A stretch of DNA of 45,945 nt, from the NCBI GenBank assembly GCA_025355005.1, contig JANXLV010000114.1, forward strand, positions 1 to 45,945, in the 5' to 3' direction. The notes under the pieces were generated by a model. The model saw only the letters and a program-made list of their open reading frames with translations. It had not been told where the DNA came from and ran no database searches. The translations under genes and the position numbers were made by a program. Source of the stretch: Myxococcales bacterium (GTDB lineage Bacteria; Myxococcota_A; Polyangia; Polyangiales; Polyangiaceae). Each line of letters opens with the position of its first letter. Position 1 is the first letter of the stretch. Of this stretch, positions 32,093 to 40,122 are shown one piece after another.

Positions 32093-33958
32093 TCAGCGAT
32101 CGGTGCGCGGACCGTCCACGCGCGCCTGGAAGACGAAGTATGGCGGAACGCACGCGCCCATTCCATTCATCGCGCCCGGCACGCGTACGCACGCGAAGTC
32201 ATCGCGGCAAGCATGCTTCGCGTCGCACGCGCGTACGCGGCGCTTGGCGAGGTGCGTCTGGATGCAGGTCTCGATGGGTACGTCGGTGGCGAAGCAGTCC
32301 GATTCGTATCCGGCCGCGGGGAGCGGCGCGCAGATCGCGTCGCCTGTCACCTCGCCGCTTCGTTCACAGTCAGCGCTGCACATGCCGCCAGGAAAACCAT
32401 ATGCGTTCGGACTGCACGCGTCGCTCTCTACGAGGGCGCCGCCGATCGTGCAGGGCTGCTTTTTGTCCGGCGCCGTCGTGTCGCCATCAGGGCCAGCCCC
32501 GAACGTGACCGTGGCGCGCTCGCATGCGTCGCCCTCGCGGTTCTCCGCCGCGTGGGTGCACGCGCCGAGCTCGTCGATGATGAAGTCCTTGCACGTGAGA
32601 CCCGGCCCGCAGCCGAGCTCCTTGAAACCGGGGTCTCCCATGCCGCATCGCGCGCCGTAGCCGCCTGGCCCTTGCGCTGCGCGTTCCGCGAGCGGTCGCG
32701 GTTCAATGTATACTGCACCATTCGCCACGGCGAGCAGCTGGCGCTCGCGCCAGGGCAGCTCCTCCTCCAGGTGATTGCCGTGGCCGACGGCGAGCCCGTT
32801 GAAGGCCTCAGCGGTCCGCTCCTCACCGAGGAGATGAAAGCCAGCGATGCTCCGGCTCGCGTGGCACCCCTGACACGTGCCCGTGTCGAGGCGTCTCAGG
32901 AGCGCGGGCGGAGACTTCACGAGCTTGGCGCGGTCGTACGGAAGGGATGCGAAGAGCTGTGTGGCGTCGTCGCCGAAGAGCTGCGCGAACACGCGATTCC
33001 TGCGGCGCGCAAGGCCACGCGGCGCCACGGAGATCGCACGCTTCGCGGCGAACGCATCGGGCATCACGAACGTGCCCTGGTCCACGTCCAGGAAGCGCTG
33101 CACGAGCAGCGCGGCAAGCGCCCTTTTCTCGTCGTCCTTGAGATCCTCGCGCGGTGTGTTGAGCAGCGGATGCGGCGACAGTCCGTTTGGCGTGACGTCG
33201 AACGAACGCATCAAGTACTCCGCGTGATCGTCGGAGTCGCGTCGCACGGAAGGACCGTGCAGGTTCTGGAGGTTCACCTCCACCCGGCGAGGAGCAGCAG
33301 CGCTCCGCGTCAGCAGGCCTGCGAGGGCGGCCACGCGCGCTTGTCCGCGCTCAGGGAGCTCGGTGAACGCCCGCGCGAGGTCCCGACATGCGGCCGCGTC
33401 GCCGCGCGGAATCATCAGCACGCTGAGCGTCATCGGTAGGCGCGTGCCTGGTCGCCCCTTCCTCTGGAGCGCAAGGCGGTAGACCAGCCGTAGCTCACCG
33501 CACGTATTCGCCTCGACGAAGGCGCGATCGAGCCGCGGCACCACACCGGTAAGCTCGAAGCGCGCGTCCTCATCCGAGAGCCATGTGCTCTTGAATGGAT
33601 GGTTCATCGCCTGCTCGCCGCCGATTCCGGCACGAAGCTGAAGCTCGGCGAGGTCGGCCTTCAGCGTGGAGACGAGGTCCACATAGGCGCGGCTCTGCAT
33701 CAGATCGGCGTTGCGCGTTCCAGGCGCGCCGAGCACGCGATTGAGGCCGAAGCCTCGCTGCTCCAGGGCCATGAGCGCGAGCGGCTCCGCGATCAGAGTG
33801 GCCGGATGCGAGCCAGCGACCACCGCGCTCTCGTCGACCGGAGCATGCTCGGGCACGCTCTCCTTCTTCAGCAGCATGTACACGAGCGGCGAGATCGCGG
33901 CCACGCCGAGGAAGAGCATGCCTCGCTTGATGAACGACAGGTTGCCAGAGACCTTCAC
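32093..33958 (-). CDS. Membrane-anchored CxxCH (cytochrome c-like) protein with Cys-rich C-terminus
   Basis: 621 aa. An N-terminal membrane helix (about 13-30, MLFLGVAAISPLVYMLL) anchors a large periplasmic or surface domain. One heme-attachment motif CQGCH (362-366, GTCQGCHASRSIAGFHLLGEE) sits after a long alpha-helical/beta region. Its distal Met ligand cannot be assigned by eye. The last 180 residues hold some 16 Cys in loops like those of secreted Myxococcota proteins (RCGMG, LGCGPGLTCKDF, ACTHAAENREGDACERA, MCSADCERS, DCFATD, KHACRDDFACVRV). It may be an electron-transfer or peroxidase-like protein; no MauG-type second heme motif is present. Function uncertain. Confidence 0.8.
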   Translation of the reverse strand: MKVSGNLSFIKRGMLFLGVAAISPLVYMLLKKESVPEHAPVDESAVVAGSHPATLIAEPLALMALEQRGFGLNRVLGAPGTRNADLMQSRAYVDLVSTLKADLAELQLRAGIGGEQAMNHPFKSTWLSDEDARFELTGVVPRLDRAFVEANTCGELRLVYRLALQRKGRPGTRLPMTLSVLMIPRGDAAACRDLARAFTELPERGQARVAALAGLLTRSAAAPRRVEVNLQNLHGPSVRRDSDDHAEYLMRSFDVTPNGLSPHPLLNTPREDLKDDEKRALAALLVQRFLDVDQGTFVMPDAFAAKRAISVAPRGLARRRNRVFAQLFGDDATQLFASLPYDRAKLVKSPPALLRRLDTGTCQGCHASRSIAGFHLLGEERTAEAFNGLAVGHGNHLEEELPWRERQLLAVANGAVYIEPRPLAERAAQGPGGYGARCGMGDPGFKELGCGPGLTCKDFIIDELGACTHAAENREGDACERATVTFGAGPDGDTTAPDKKQPCTIGGALVESDACSPNAYGFPGGMCSADCERSGEVTGDAICAPLPAAGYESDCFATDVPIETCIQTHLAKRRVRACDAKHACRDDFACVRVPGAMNGMGACVPPYFVFQARVDGPRTDR

Positions 33959-33975
33959 CGCGACAGACTACAGAC

Positions 33976-34015
33976 AAAACGCAGGCGGCGATCGCTCGAG
34001 GAGAGTGACCGCCGC
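33976..34015 (-). terminator. Intrinsic terminator for the minus-strand lipoprotein gene
   Basis: On the minus strand GCGGCGGTC (34015-34007) pairs with GATCGCCGC (33993-33985), one G-U pair, followed by CTGCGTTTTG, which includes four T (33979-33976). It lies 45 bp after the stop of the lipoprotein at 34060. Confidence 0.45.
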
Positions 34016-34059
34016 AATGCGAAGTCAATGCGAAGGAAGGGAAGGTCGTGGCGGGCGGA

Positions 34060-34698
34060 TTACTTGGTCTCGCAGACGTTCTTGGAGACGTTGCAGACGC
34101 TCTTACCCGAGCCAGAGGGAATCCAGAGGTTCTCGTTGCGCTGCACTTCGCAGTCGTTCGTGGAGACGTTGGGCAGGCCGTTGCAGTACGAGTCCTGCGC
34201 GGTGAACGTGATCGTCGGGTACGCGATCTTGGAGCCGTTGGTCGGCGGCGCGTGCGTCAGCGCGAGCGATGCCTCGGGCTGGTGGCCCGGCAGGAAGACC
34301 CCGTTCATGATCTTCGCGGGGGTGTACGTGTAGTCGTAGACCTCGGAGTCGCCGGAGTGCCAGCCCTGCTTCACGTGGAGGGTGATGGTGCCCTTCGTCT
34401 TGTTCACGGTGAACGTGCCCGTGTCGCGGCCCGGGGGCGGCCCGCCGGCGATGAGGACGCCGTTGAGGATGCGGAACTGATCGTGGACGAACGTGCCGTC
34501 GGTATGGAAGACGAGGGCCTCGCTGCTGTCGAACGCCTTCGTCCCGACGTGCCATGCACCAGTGATCTGCTTCGCTCCAGAGGTGAGGTCCTCCTCTTGT
34601 CCCTGCTCGGCGTTGGCCTGGTCCGTGGTCTCGGCGGCGCACGCGAACATGCTGAGGGAGAGAACAAGCGATCCGAAAAAGAGGCTCTTGGCGTTCAT
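34060..34698 (-). CDS. Hypothetical lipoprotein (212 aa)
   Basis: The signal peptide (KSLFFGSLVLSLSMFAC) ends in lipobox MFAC at residue 20. A short acidic linker (AETTDQANAEQGQEEDL) precedes a beta-rich domain (ITGAWHVGTKAFDSSEALVFHTDGTFVHDQFRI, DTGTFTVNKTKGTITLHVKQGW, YDYTYTPAKIMNGVFLPG), a pattern like lipocalin/META-type 'background value' domains. Four Cys in the last third (DSYCNG, NDCEV, SVCNV, NVCETK) may pair. The acidic EEDL linker after a lipobox recurs in Myxococcota lipoproteins. It is transcribed alone: a terminator follows, and a leader of about 240 bp lies upstream. Function unknown. Confidence 0.78.
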   Translation of the reverse strand: MNAKSLFFGSLVLSLSMFACAAETTDQANAEQGQEEDLTSGAKQITGAWHVGTKAFDSSEALVFHTDGTFVHDQFRILNGVLIAGGPPPGRDTGTFTVNKTKGTITLHVKQGWHSGDSEVYDYTYTPAKIMNGVFLPGHQPEASLALTHAPPTNGSKIAYPTITFTAQDSYCNGLPNVSTNDCEVQRNENLWIPSGSGKSVCNVSKNVCETK

Positions 34699-34835
34699 GG
34701 TCTTTTCACCCTGTTGGTGCGCTCATCCGGCGCGACAACGGTGCTGTAGCGCGATTGAGACGTGATGCAAGGAAAACTCCCCCATTTGCCCACACGAGCA
34801 CACTAAGCCCAAAAGCCCTGTAATATCGGCCGGAT

Positions 34836-34874
34836 AAAAAAGCAAAACGCCCAACCTCCGTGTGGAGCTGGGCG
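34836..34874 (-). terminator. Strong intrinsic terminator after the DUF4331 / small lipoprotein operon
   Basis: On the minus strand CGCCCA (34874-34869) pairs with TGGGCG (34853-34848), with an inner CTCC/GGAG helix and a 4-base loop. It is followed by TTTTGCTTTTTT (34847-34836). It lies about 65 bp after the stop of the small lipoprotein. The remaining gap to 34699 holds only the leader of the next lipoprotein gene. Confidence 0.7.
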
Positions 34875-34939
34875 CTTCTCGTTCCGTCGCTGGCAAAGAC
34901 GTCCGCCCTCGGGGGGGGGCCGAGACGTCCTGCGAGTCG

Positions 34940-35254
34940 TCAGAACGTGGACTGCGGCACGAGCGTGTGGGTGTCCGTGCAGCTCTCGCCGAGGTTCGTC
35001 GAGGGCTTCTCTGTCGCGTTCGTGTGGTTCTTCACAAGATCAAGAACGAAGGCGTTGAAGTCGCACGGCCCGCCGTCTGGCGTGCCGCCGTCCTTGCCCG
35101 GCGTCGAGCCGTCGGTCCCCGGATGGGGGCCGCCGTCGACGGTGCTGCCGTCGTGACCGCCATCCGTGGAGTTGTTGCCCGTGCTGTCGTCTCCGCATGC
35201 CGCCGCGAGGAGTATCGCGGCGAACATTGGAGCCATGAGGAGGAGCTTCTTCAT
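34940..35254 (-). CDS. Small lipoprotein (104 aa) downstream of the DUF4331 gene
   Basis: 104 aa from ATG 35254 (GGAG six bases upstream; an ATG 15 bp further up is less well placed). KKLLLMAPMFAAILLAAAC gives a clear signal peptide and lipobox. The next 45 residues are a Gly/Asp/Ser/Thr-rich linker with repeated DGG and DGS motifs, followed by a short helical segment (CDFNAFVLDLVKNHTN) and CTDTHTLVPQSTF. The two distal Cys could pair. The gene starts 11 bp after the DUF4331 gene and its ribosome-binding site overlaps that gene's stop, so it is translated from the same message. Probably a partner of the DUF4331 protein. Confidence 0.75.
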   Translation of the reverse strand: MKKLLLMAPMFAAILLAAACGDDSTGNNSTDGGHDGSTVDGGPHPGTDGSTPGKDGGTPDGGPCDFNAFVLDLVKNHTNATEKPSTNLGESCTDTHTLVPQSTF

Positions 35255-35265
35255 GCGTGCTCCTT

Positions 35266-36951
35266 TCACTGGTCGCCCGAGTGGGGCGCCTTCAGGTAGG
35301 GGAAGTTCGGATCGAACTGGCTCTCCGTGTTGAGCACCGCATCGTGGAGCACAGTGCCGCCGTTCGGCGCATTCGCTCCCGGCACGAAATAGCCGAGGAG
35401 CACGCTGAGCTCGATGTCGACGATGTCGTCACCAGGACGACGACCGTTGGGGAAGCCGCCCGTGTCGCAGCTTGCACCGCCCGCGACGGTGAAGCACGTC
35501 GCGAAGGTCGAGCCGCCCGGCTTGCAGTTGGTGTTGTAGTCGAAGCACGCCGCAGCGCCCAGGTCGACCTGCGAGCCCGACGGGTTCGTCGGGAGCGCCG
35601 TGTTGAGCCGGAGCATCTCGGCCGTGGAGCCGTTGAGGTTCACGCCCGTGATGCCCGTGAGGAAGATCGACACGAGGTCAGAGCGCGTCACGGTGCCCGC
35701 CGGGAAGACCGGCGTATTCGCTCCGCCGAAGATCGCCTGGAGGATCTGCGGCAAGGTCGGGTTCGTCACGTAGTCCAGGAACTGCGTGTCGTCCTTCGGC
35801 TCGCTGGAGTTGAAACGATCCTTGTCCGCGATGCCGATGACGACCTCATTCGTGAGCGGCATGCCGAGACGGGAGACCTGCGCCCACGCGCCGCCTTCCT
35901 TTGTGGGCTTGTCGTACGTGGCCTGCGGATTGATGAGGCGCGCCTGGCGCACGCTCGCCGTGGTCCAGCCACCGATGATGGGGCGTGCGCTTGTGCCCGG
36001 ATCCTTGCCGTCCGATGTGAGGCACTTGGTGGGCACCTCCATCGCGATCGATGACACGTTCTTCGTGGCCGTGTTGTCGAACTGGTAGTTGCTGGCCGCG
36101 AAGCTTGCGGACGGATCGAAGTTGAGCGCTCCGCGTGCGCCTGGGTTGACGATCGTCGCGAGGCCGCCGAGGTTCGTCACGTTGACGAGGTCGAAGATGA
36201 GGCCAAGGTTGACGCGAAAGCCTTCCGCGCGTTGCCCGACGAAGACCTTTGCCGGCGTCGCACAACCGGGGATGTTGACGTTGTAGACGTGGGCATTCGC
36301 GTATGCCGCGTACGCCGACGAATCACCAAGTGTCGCCGAGCCAATGTAGTCGACGGGCTTCTTGAATGTGGTGGCACCGCCAGCTGCATTCGTCACGGCC
36401 GTTGCAGCGGCGCCGCGACGCGGGCCCTTCACGACCCCTATGGTGTAGGTCTCCTGCACGTTGAGGTACGTGGCCTCGTTCGCTGCAGTGATGGGCGGGC
36501 CGTTGTTGTCCTTGATTCCAATGTTGCCCTGCATGGTCGGCACGGAGTTCATCTTGCCGCCGACGTTGAGCTGGATGCCCTTCGTGGAGACGGGGTTGAG
36601 CCCGTTGTGGAACTGGAACTGGAAGGTGATGTCCTCGACGGCGTCGCCCGAGTTCTCGATCTCGATCTCGTAGAGCGCCTCGGGGTCGAACGTGAAGTAG
36701 TTCGGGCCGCCGTAGGAGTCCTGGAGCGGGATGTAGTTGGCGATGATGGTGGTGTAGGTGGACTTGTTTGCTCCATCGAGACGGGAGTCTCCGTAGCTCT
36801 GGAACATGTAGAAGTCCGTGCCGTCGACCTTCGGGTTCTTGGTGATGAAGGGGGCCTCTCGATGGCTGGAGGCGTCCGCGGTCTTCGCCGTTGGCAGCGT
36901 CGCGCCGAGCGCGATCGCAAAGAGTCCGATAGTGGTTCCAAGTCGTCGCAT
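35266..36951 (-). CDS. Secreted DUF4331-family protein
   Basis: 561 aa. The signal peptide (LGTTIGLFAIALGATLPTAKTADA) is followed directly by SSHREAPFITKNPKVDGTDFYMFQS, the hallmark N-terminus of DUF4331. The rest shows the family's beta-rich pattern (NYFTFDPEALYEIEIENSGDAVEDITFQFQFHNG; NVSSIAMEVPTKCL; WAQVSRLGMPLTNEVVIGIADKDRFN; GRRPGDDIVDIELSVLLGYF). No enzyme function is known for the family. In Myxococcota it is often found near TPR and HupE/UreJ-like genes, as here (2 kb away). A good ribosome-binding site (GAGAGGGA) precedes ATG 36951. Probably periplasmic or extracellular. Confidence 0.92.
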   Translation of the reverse strand: MRRLGTTIGLFAIALGATLPTAKTADASSHREAPFITKNPKVDGTDFYMFQSYGDSRLDGANKSTYTTIIANYIPLQDSYGGPNYFTFDPEALYEIEIENSGDAVEDITFQFQFHNGLNPVSTKGIQLNVGGKMNSVPTMQGNIGIKDNNGPPITAANEATYLNVQETYTIGVVKGPRRGAAATAVTNAAGGATTFKKPVDYIGSATLGDSSAYAAYANAHVYNVNIPGCATPAKVFVGQRAEGFRVNLGLIFDLVNVTNLGGLATIVNPGARGALNFDPSASFAASNYQFDNTATKNVSSIAMEVPTKCLTSDGKDPGTSARPIIGGWTTASVRQARLINPQATYDKPTKEGGAWAQVSRLGMPLTNEVVIGIADKDRFNSSEPKDDTQFLDYVTNPTLPQILQAIFGGANTPVFPAGTVTRSDLVSIFLTGITGVNLNGSTAEMLRLNTALPTNPSGSQVDLGAAACFDYNTNCKPGGSTFATCFTVAGGASCDTGGFPNGRRPGDDIVDIELSVLLGYFVPGANAPNGGTVLHDAVLNTESQFDPNFPYLKAPHSGDQ

Positions 36952-37030
36952 GCGATGTCCCTCTCATTCGTGCGTGGATAAATCGCGGGTCTAGCTGAAC
37001 CCGTGCCGAGGCCGTCCCCCGGGAATCGTG

Positions 37031-37052
37031 GCTCTCGACTACGTCCGAGAGC
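37031..37052. promoter_or_regulatory. Inverted repeat in the divergent DUF4331 / lipoprotein promoter region
   Basis: GCTCTCG (37031-37037) and CGAGAGC (37046-37052) form perfect 7-bp arms around an 8-base spacer, in the 149-bp gap between the divergent DUF4331 (-) and lipoprotein (+) genes. It could be an operator shared by both. It lies 79 bp from the DUF4331 start and 48 bp from the lipoprotein start. Confidence 0.4.
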
Positions 37053-37100
37053 ATGCTCCGGATCCGCGACGCCCCATCTCGCGTATGCTCCGAAGACGCT

Positions 37101-37742
37101 ATGAGCCTATCCACCACGCCCAAGGGTGTCGCTTCCATTCTCCTCCTGGCTGCAATTTCTGCGGCTGCATGTAAGACAGCACCCACGGAGCAGCCAAATG
37201 GCGCCGCGACCACGACCAGCGTCCGGACGACCGCCAGCGCGCCTGCGTCGGTAGCCCCAAGCGGCTCTTCGCCCTTCGGTAATCTTCCGCCCGTACCCTC
37301 GGGCGCGATCGTACCGCAGCTCGCCAACCTTCCATTCGGGGAACGTTTTTCGATGGAGGCCAAAGCTCGGCCCACGGGCGTGCTCACGGTCGAGAGCGTG
37401 GTCGCGGCGTTCAACAAGTCTGGGCTTCCCGTGAGCGATCAGGCGCAGCACCTGGCTTCTCCCTTCGGGGCGCGTTACTGCGTGGGCGCCAAGGTCGCTG
37501 ACGAGACGAAGGCACCGCAGCTTGATCTGAGCGTCTGTGAGTACGCAACGGAGGATGCCGCGATTGCTGGTGCGCAGCGCTCGCTGGAGGGGTTCAAGAT
37601 GATCCCTCTGCGCACGGTCACGCGAAACAAGCAGACCACGCTCACGCTGCGCGAGTATTCCAAGACGCCCGAGCATGACGCGCTCATCGCGAAGGCAACG
37701 ACGACGTTCCAGAAGCTAGCAGCGCCCACGCCGGCGCCGTGA
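37101..37742 (+). CDS. Hypothetical lipoprotein (213 aa)
   Basis: From ATG 37101. The signal peptide (GVASILLLAAISAAACK) ends in lipobox SAAAC at residue 24. A Thr/Ala/Pro/Ser linker (25-75) leads to a compact domain of about 120 residues with two Cys (RYCVGAK, SVCEYA). The ordering VESVVAAFNKSGLPVSDQAQH, YCVGAKV, LDLSVCEYATEDAAIAGAQRSLEGF, RTVTRNKQTTLTLREY resembles a small alpha/beta ferredoxin-like fold. No known family. Divergent from the DUF4331 gene. Convergent with the HupE-like gene, 13 bp apart. Confidence 0.78.
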   Translation: MSLSTTPKGVASILLLAAISAAACKTAPTEQPNGAATTTSVRTTASAPASVAPSGSSPFGNLPPVPSGAIVPQLANLPFGERFSMEAKARPTGVLTVESVVAAFNKSGLPVSDQAQHLASPFGARYCVGAKVADETKAPQLDLSVCEYATEDAAIAGAQRSLEGFKMIPLRTVTRNKQTTLTLREYSKTPEHDALIAKATTTFQKLAAPTPAP

Positions 37743-37755
37743 CCCGTGATGGGGC

Positions 37756-38913
37756 TCAGGTGCCGAAGATACGGGCGAAGATTGTCACCACGAAGGCCCG
37801 CTCGACCAGCCAGATCGTGGCGATGATGGCGATCACGACGGAACCACCGACCAGGATGCCCCGTCGATAGATCACCGTCTTGCGCAGCGCGAACGCAATA
37901 GGCAGGAAGACCGCGACCACCGCCAGCTGCCCGAGCTCCACGCCCACGTTGAAGCCCAGGAGGGACACGATGAGCCCGTCCTTCGGCAGTCCGAGGTCGA
38001 GCAGCGTGGACGAGAAACCAAAGCCGTGGAGCAGGCCGAGCGCGAACGCCGCGACCCAGCGATCCTTCCCGAGGAACCTGCGCAGGTTGTTCGCCGCGGC
38101 GACGATCACGCTGAGCGCGATGGCGGACTCCACGAAGCGCGCCGGCAGCGAGACGATGCGCGTGGAGGCCAGGCTGAGCGTGATCGAATGCGCGACGGTG
38201 AACGCCGTGACGATGCGCGCCACGTCCCACAGCGCGGTGCGAAACGTGCCCACGGGTGACACCGCGCCGTCGTCCGTCCGGACCAGCACCGCTGTCAGGA
38301 GCAGAGCGATGAGGAAGAGGAGGTGGTCGTAGCCTTGACCGATGTGCGAGACGCCTTGCTTCACCATCGCGGCGAACGGACGCCACGCGGTCTGCTCGCC
38401 TGGCACCACGCGCTGATGGCGCTCGCCGTCGGAGAATGCGAGCGACTGCGAGGCCGCGCCAGTGCCCACGCGACAGAGGCCGCGATGCTGCGGGTCCACG
38501 TCGAAGAACAGCGCGTAGTCGAGATCGAGCGTGTGCACCACGCCGTCGCACGAGGCGTCGAGATCGAGGACTGCGTAGGCGCCGTCGGAGTGGTGGACGA
38601 CGCTCAGCGCGTTTGCGTGTAACATGCACGGTCTTCCGTCCGCGGCGATCGCGATGTGCTCCGTCACGTAGGCAGTGAGGGCGTCCTTGCGGCTCTGCAG
38701 CTCGCCCCACGTCACGTTGCCGTCGTGGTCGCCATCCACCCCCAGCGCGTAGTCGAGGTCACGAACGGCAAGGTCGATCCTTCCGGTGACCTTCGCGCCC
38801 TCCACCGCGAGGCGAAGGTATGCGTCGCTCGGCTTGTGCGCATGGGCCGCGCTTGCGAACAGGAAGACCGTGAGGCCAGCGAGCAGCGCGAGCAGTGTCT
38901 TCACGCGCGTCAT
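37756..38913 (-). CDS. HupE/UreJ-like membrane protein with N-terminal periplasmic EF-hand-like loop
   Basis: 385 aa from ATG 38913. The signal peptide ends AHAHKPSD. The periplasmic part (about 25-195) contains a canonical 12-residue EF-hand loop, D60-G-D62-H-D64-G-N-V-T-W-G-E71 (ligands 1, 3, 5, 12 all acidic). The C-terminal half has six or seven membrane helices with the HupE/UreJ_2 signatures (VSHIGQGYDHLLFLIALLL, FTVAHSITLSLAS, LGLLHGFGFSSTL, GFNVGVELGQLAVV). Family members are proposed metal (Ni/Co or related) transporters; the metal is not known here. The start overlaps the TPR gene stop by 4 bp (ATGA). Third gene of the PLD-TPR-HupE unit. Confidence 0.88.
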   Translation of the reverse strand: MTRVKTLLALLAGLTVFLFASAAHAHKPSDAYLRLAVEGAKVTGRIDLAVRDLDYALGVDGDHDGNVTWGELQSRKDALTAYVTEHIAIAADGRPCMLHANALSVVHHSDGAYAVLDLDASCDGVVHTLDLDYALFFDVDPQHRGLCRVGTGAASQSLAFSDGERHQRVVPGEQTAWRPFAAMVKQGVSHIGQGYDHLLFLIALLLTAVLVRTDDGAVSPVGTFRTALWDVARIVTAFTVAHSITLSLASTRIVSLPARFVESAIALSVIVAAANNLRRFLGKDRWVAAFALGLLHGFGFSSTLLDLGLPKDGLIVSLLGFNVGVELGQLAVVAVFLPIAFALRKTVIYRRGILVGGSVVIAIIATIWLVERAFVVTIFARIFGT

Positions 38914-40109
38914 CGCACTCCCGCAAGCGTCCGGAGCCGCGGCTCTTCGATCTTCGACTCGCGCACCCACGCACGCGCCTTCTCAGAAGCGCTGGGCTCT
39001 CCCGCGGCGTTCGCGGCCTCGAGCAGGATGCGCGCGTCCGCCACCTCGCGTTGCACGTCGTAGTTCTCGCGCGCGAGTCGGAGCGCTCGCTGTGCGTCGT
39101 CGTCCGCAAACAAGGCGAAGCGCGCCTGTTCGCGGCGGTGAACCACGTCGCCACGGGCGCGGCTTGCGTCGTAGCGCGAGCGGAGCAGCGCGGCGTCGCG
39201 CTCGAAGTCCTTCTTCGATGACGGGAGCAGCCGCTCGGCCAGGACCGCGCGCAACAGCAGACCGTCGTTCTCTGCGCGCGACGCGACCAGCGGCAGCACC
39301 TCGGCCGGGCGATGGAGGTCGAGGAGCAGGTCCGCGTACGCGCCGAGCACGTACGCATCATTGGGGTCCAGCGTGAGGGCCTCCTTGAAGCGCGCCTCCG
39401 CGGTCGCGTCGTCTCCCTTGCGCAGCGCGATCTCGCCGAGCGTGGAGAGACCCCACCCGCGCAGGTCGTGCTGCGATGGATCGAGCGCCGCTGTAGCGCG
39501 TTCTAGCCTCTCGTACGCGTGACCCGCCTCGCCCGTCACGGCCATGACCGCCGTATCGCACACCTCTGCCGGATAGGGCTGCGAGAGCTCACGTACGCGC
39601 GCGCATGCCTGACGCGCTGCCGGATATTCCGCGCGCACCGTCAAGATCACGGCGAGCGTGAGATAGAGCTGGGGGTCGTCCGGACGCAGCGCACGCGCCG
39701 CGGTCAGATCCGAGAGCGCGCCGTCGAAGTCGTGATTGCTCTGGCGAATGGTCGCGCGGAGCAGCAGCACCTCGTACGGCGGCGCGGGCAGCTTGTACCA
39801 GGGCGCGAGCGCGGCCTCTGCGTGGCCGAGGTAGCGCGGGTCACTGCGTGAACGAGACAGCTCGATGTCGTGGCGAGCGACCCGCACGGCAAGCCGCAGG
39901 TCCGTCGGGTTCGCAAGAAGACGTCGTCGTCGCTCCTCTGCCGCGCGCGATTCGGGATCGCTCGCGCCCGTGGGCAAACGCTCCACGACGGTGTCGCTGG
40001 ACTGCGGCACGAACGGCAGCTCCTCGTCCGCGGCGGCGTGCCGCGAGATCATCGCGAAGAATGCCACCAGCGCCAGGGGCACTGCGGCAATCGTGAGGGC
40101 GCGACGCAT
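38910..40109 (-). CDS. Periplasmic tetratricopeptide-repeat protein
   Basis: 399 aa from ATG 40109. The signal peptide or anchor is RRALTIAAVPLALVAFFAMISRHAAA. The remainder is a solenoid of helix pairs with clear TPR spacing: YEVLLLRATIRQSNHDFDGALSDLTAARALRPDDPQLYLTLAVIL, LSTLGEIALRKGDDATAEARFKEALTLDPNDAYVLGAYADLLL, ENDGLLLRAVLAERLL. TPRs mediate protein contact, so this may bridge its neighbours. It starts 13 bp after the PLD-like gene and overlaps the HupE-like gene by 4 bp. A TPR/HupE/DUF4331 neighbourhood recurs in related bacteria as I recall it; that is general knowledge, not checked here. Confidence 0.88.
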   Translation of the reverse strand: MRRALTIAAVPLALVAFFAMISRHAAADEELPFVPQSSDTVVERLPTGASDPESRAAEERRRRLLANPTDLRLAVRVARHDIELSRSRSDPRYLGHAEAALAPWYKLPAPPYEVLLLRATIRQSNHDFDGALSDLTAARALRPDDPQLYLTLAVILTVRAEYPAARQACARVRELSQPYPAEVCDTAVMAVTGEAGHAYERLERATAALDPSQHDLRGWGLSTLGEIALRKGDDATAEARFKEALTLDPNDAYVLGAYADLLLDLHRPAEVLPLVASRAENDGLLLRAVLAERLLPSSKKDFERDAALLRSRYDASRARGDVVHRREQARFALFADDDAQRALRLARENYDVQREVADARILLEAANAAGEPSASEKARAWVRESKIEEPRLRTLAGVR

Positions 40110-40122
40110 CTTCAAGGGAGCT

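Noticed and set aside
32213..33439. 408-codon plus frame inside the CxxCH gene region
   Set aside because: Arg/Ala/Glu-rich with no motif, no ribosome-binding site and no signal; the minus-strand protein has a membrane anchor and a CxxCH motif.
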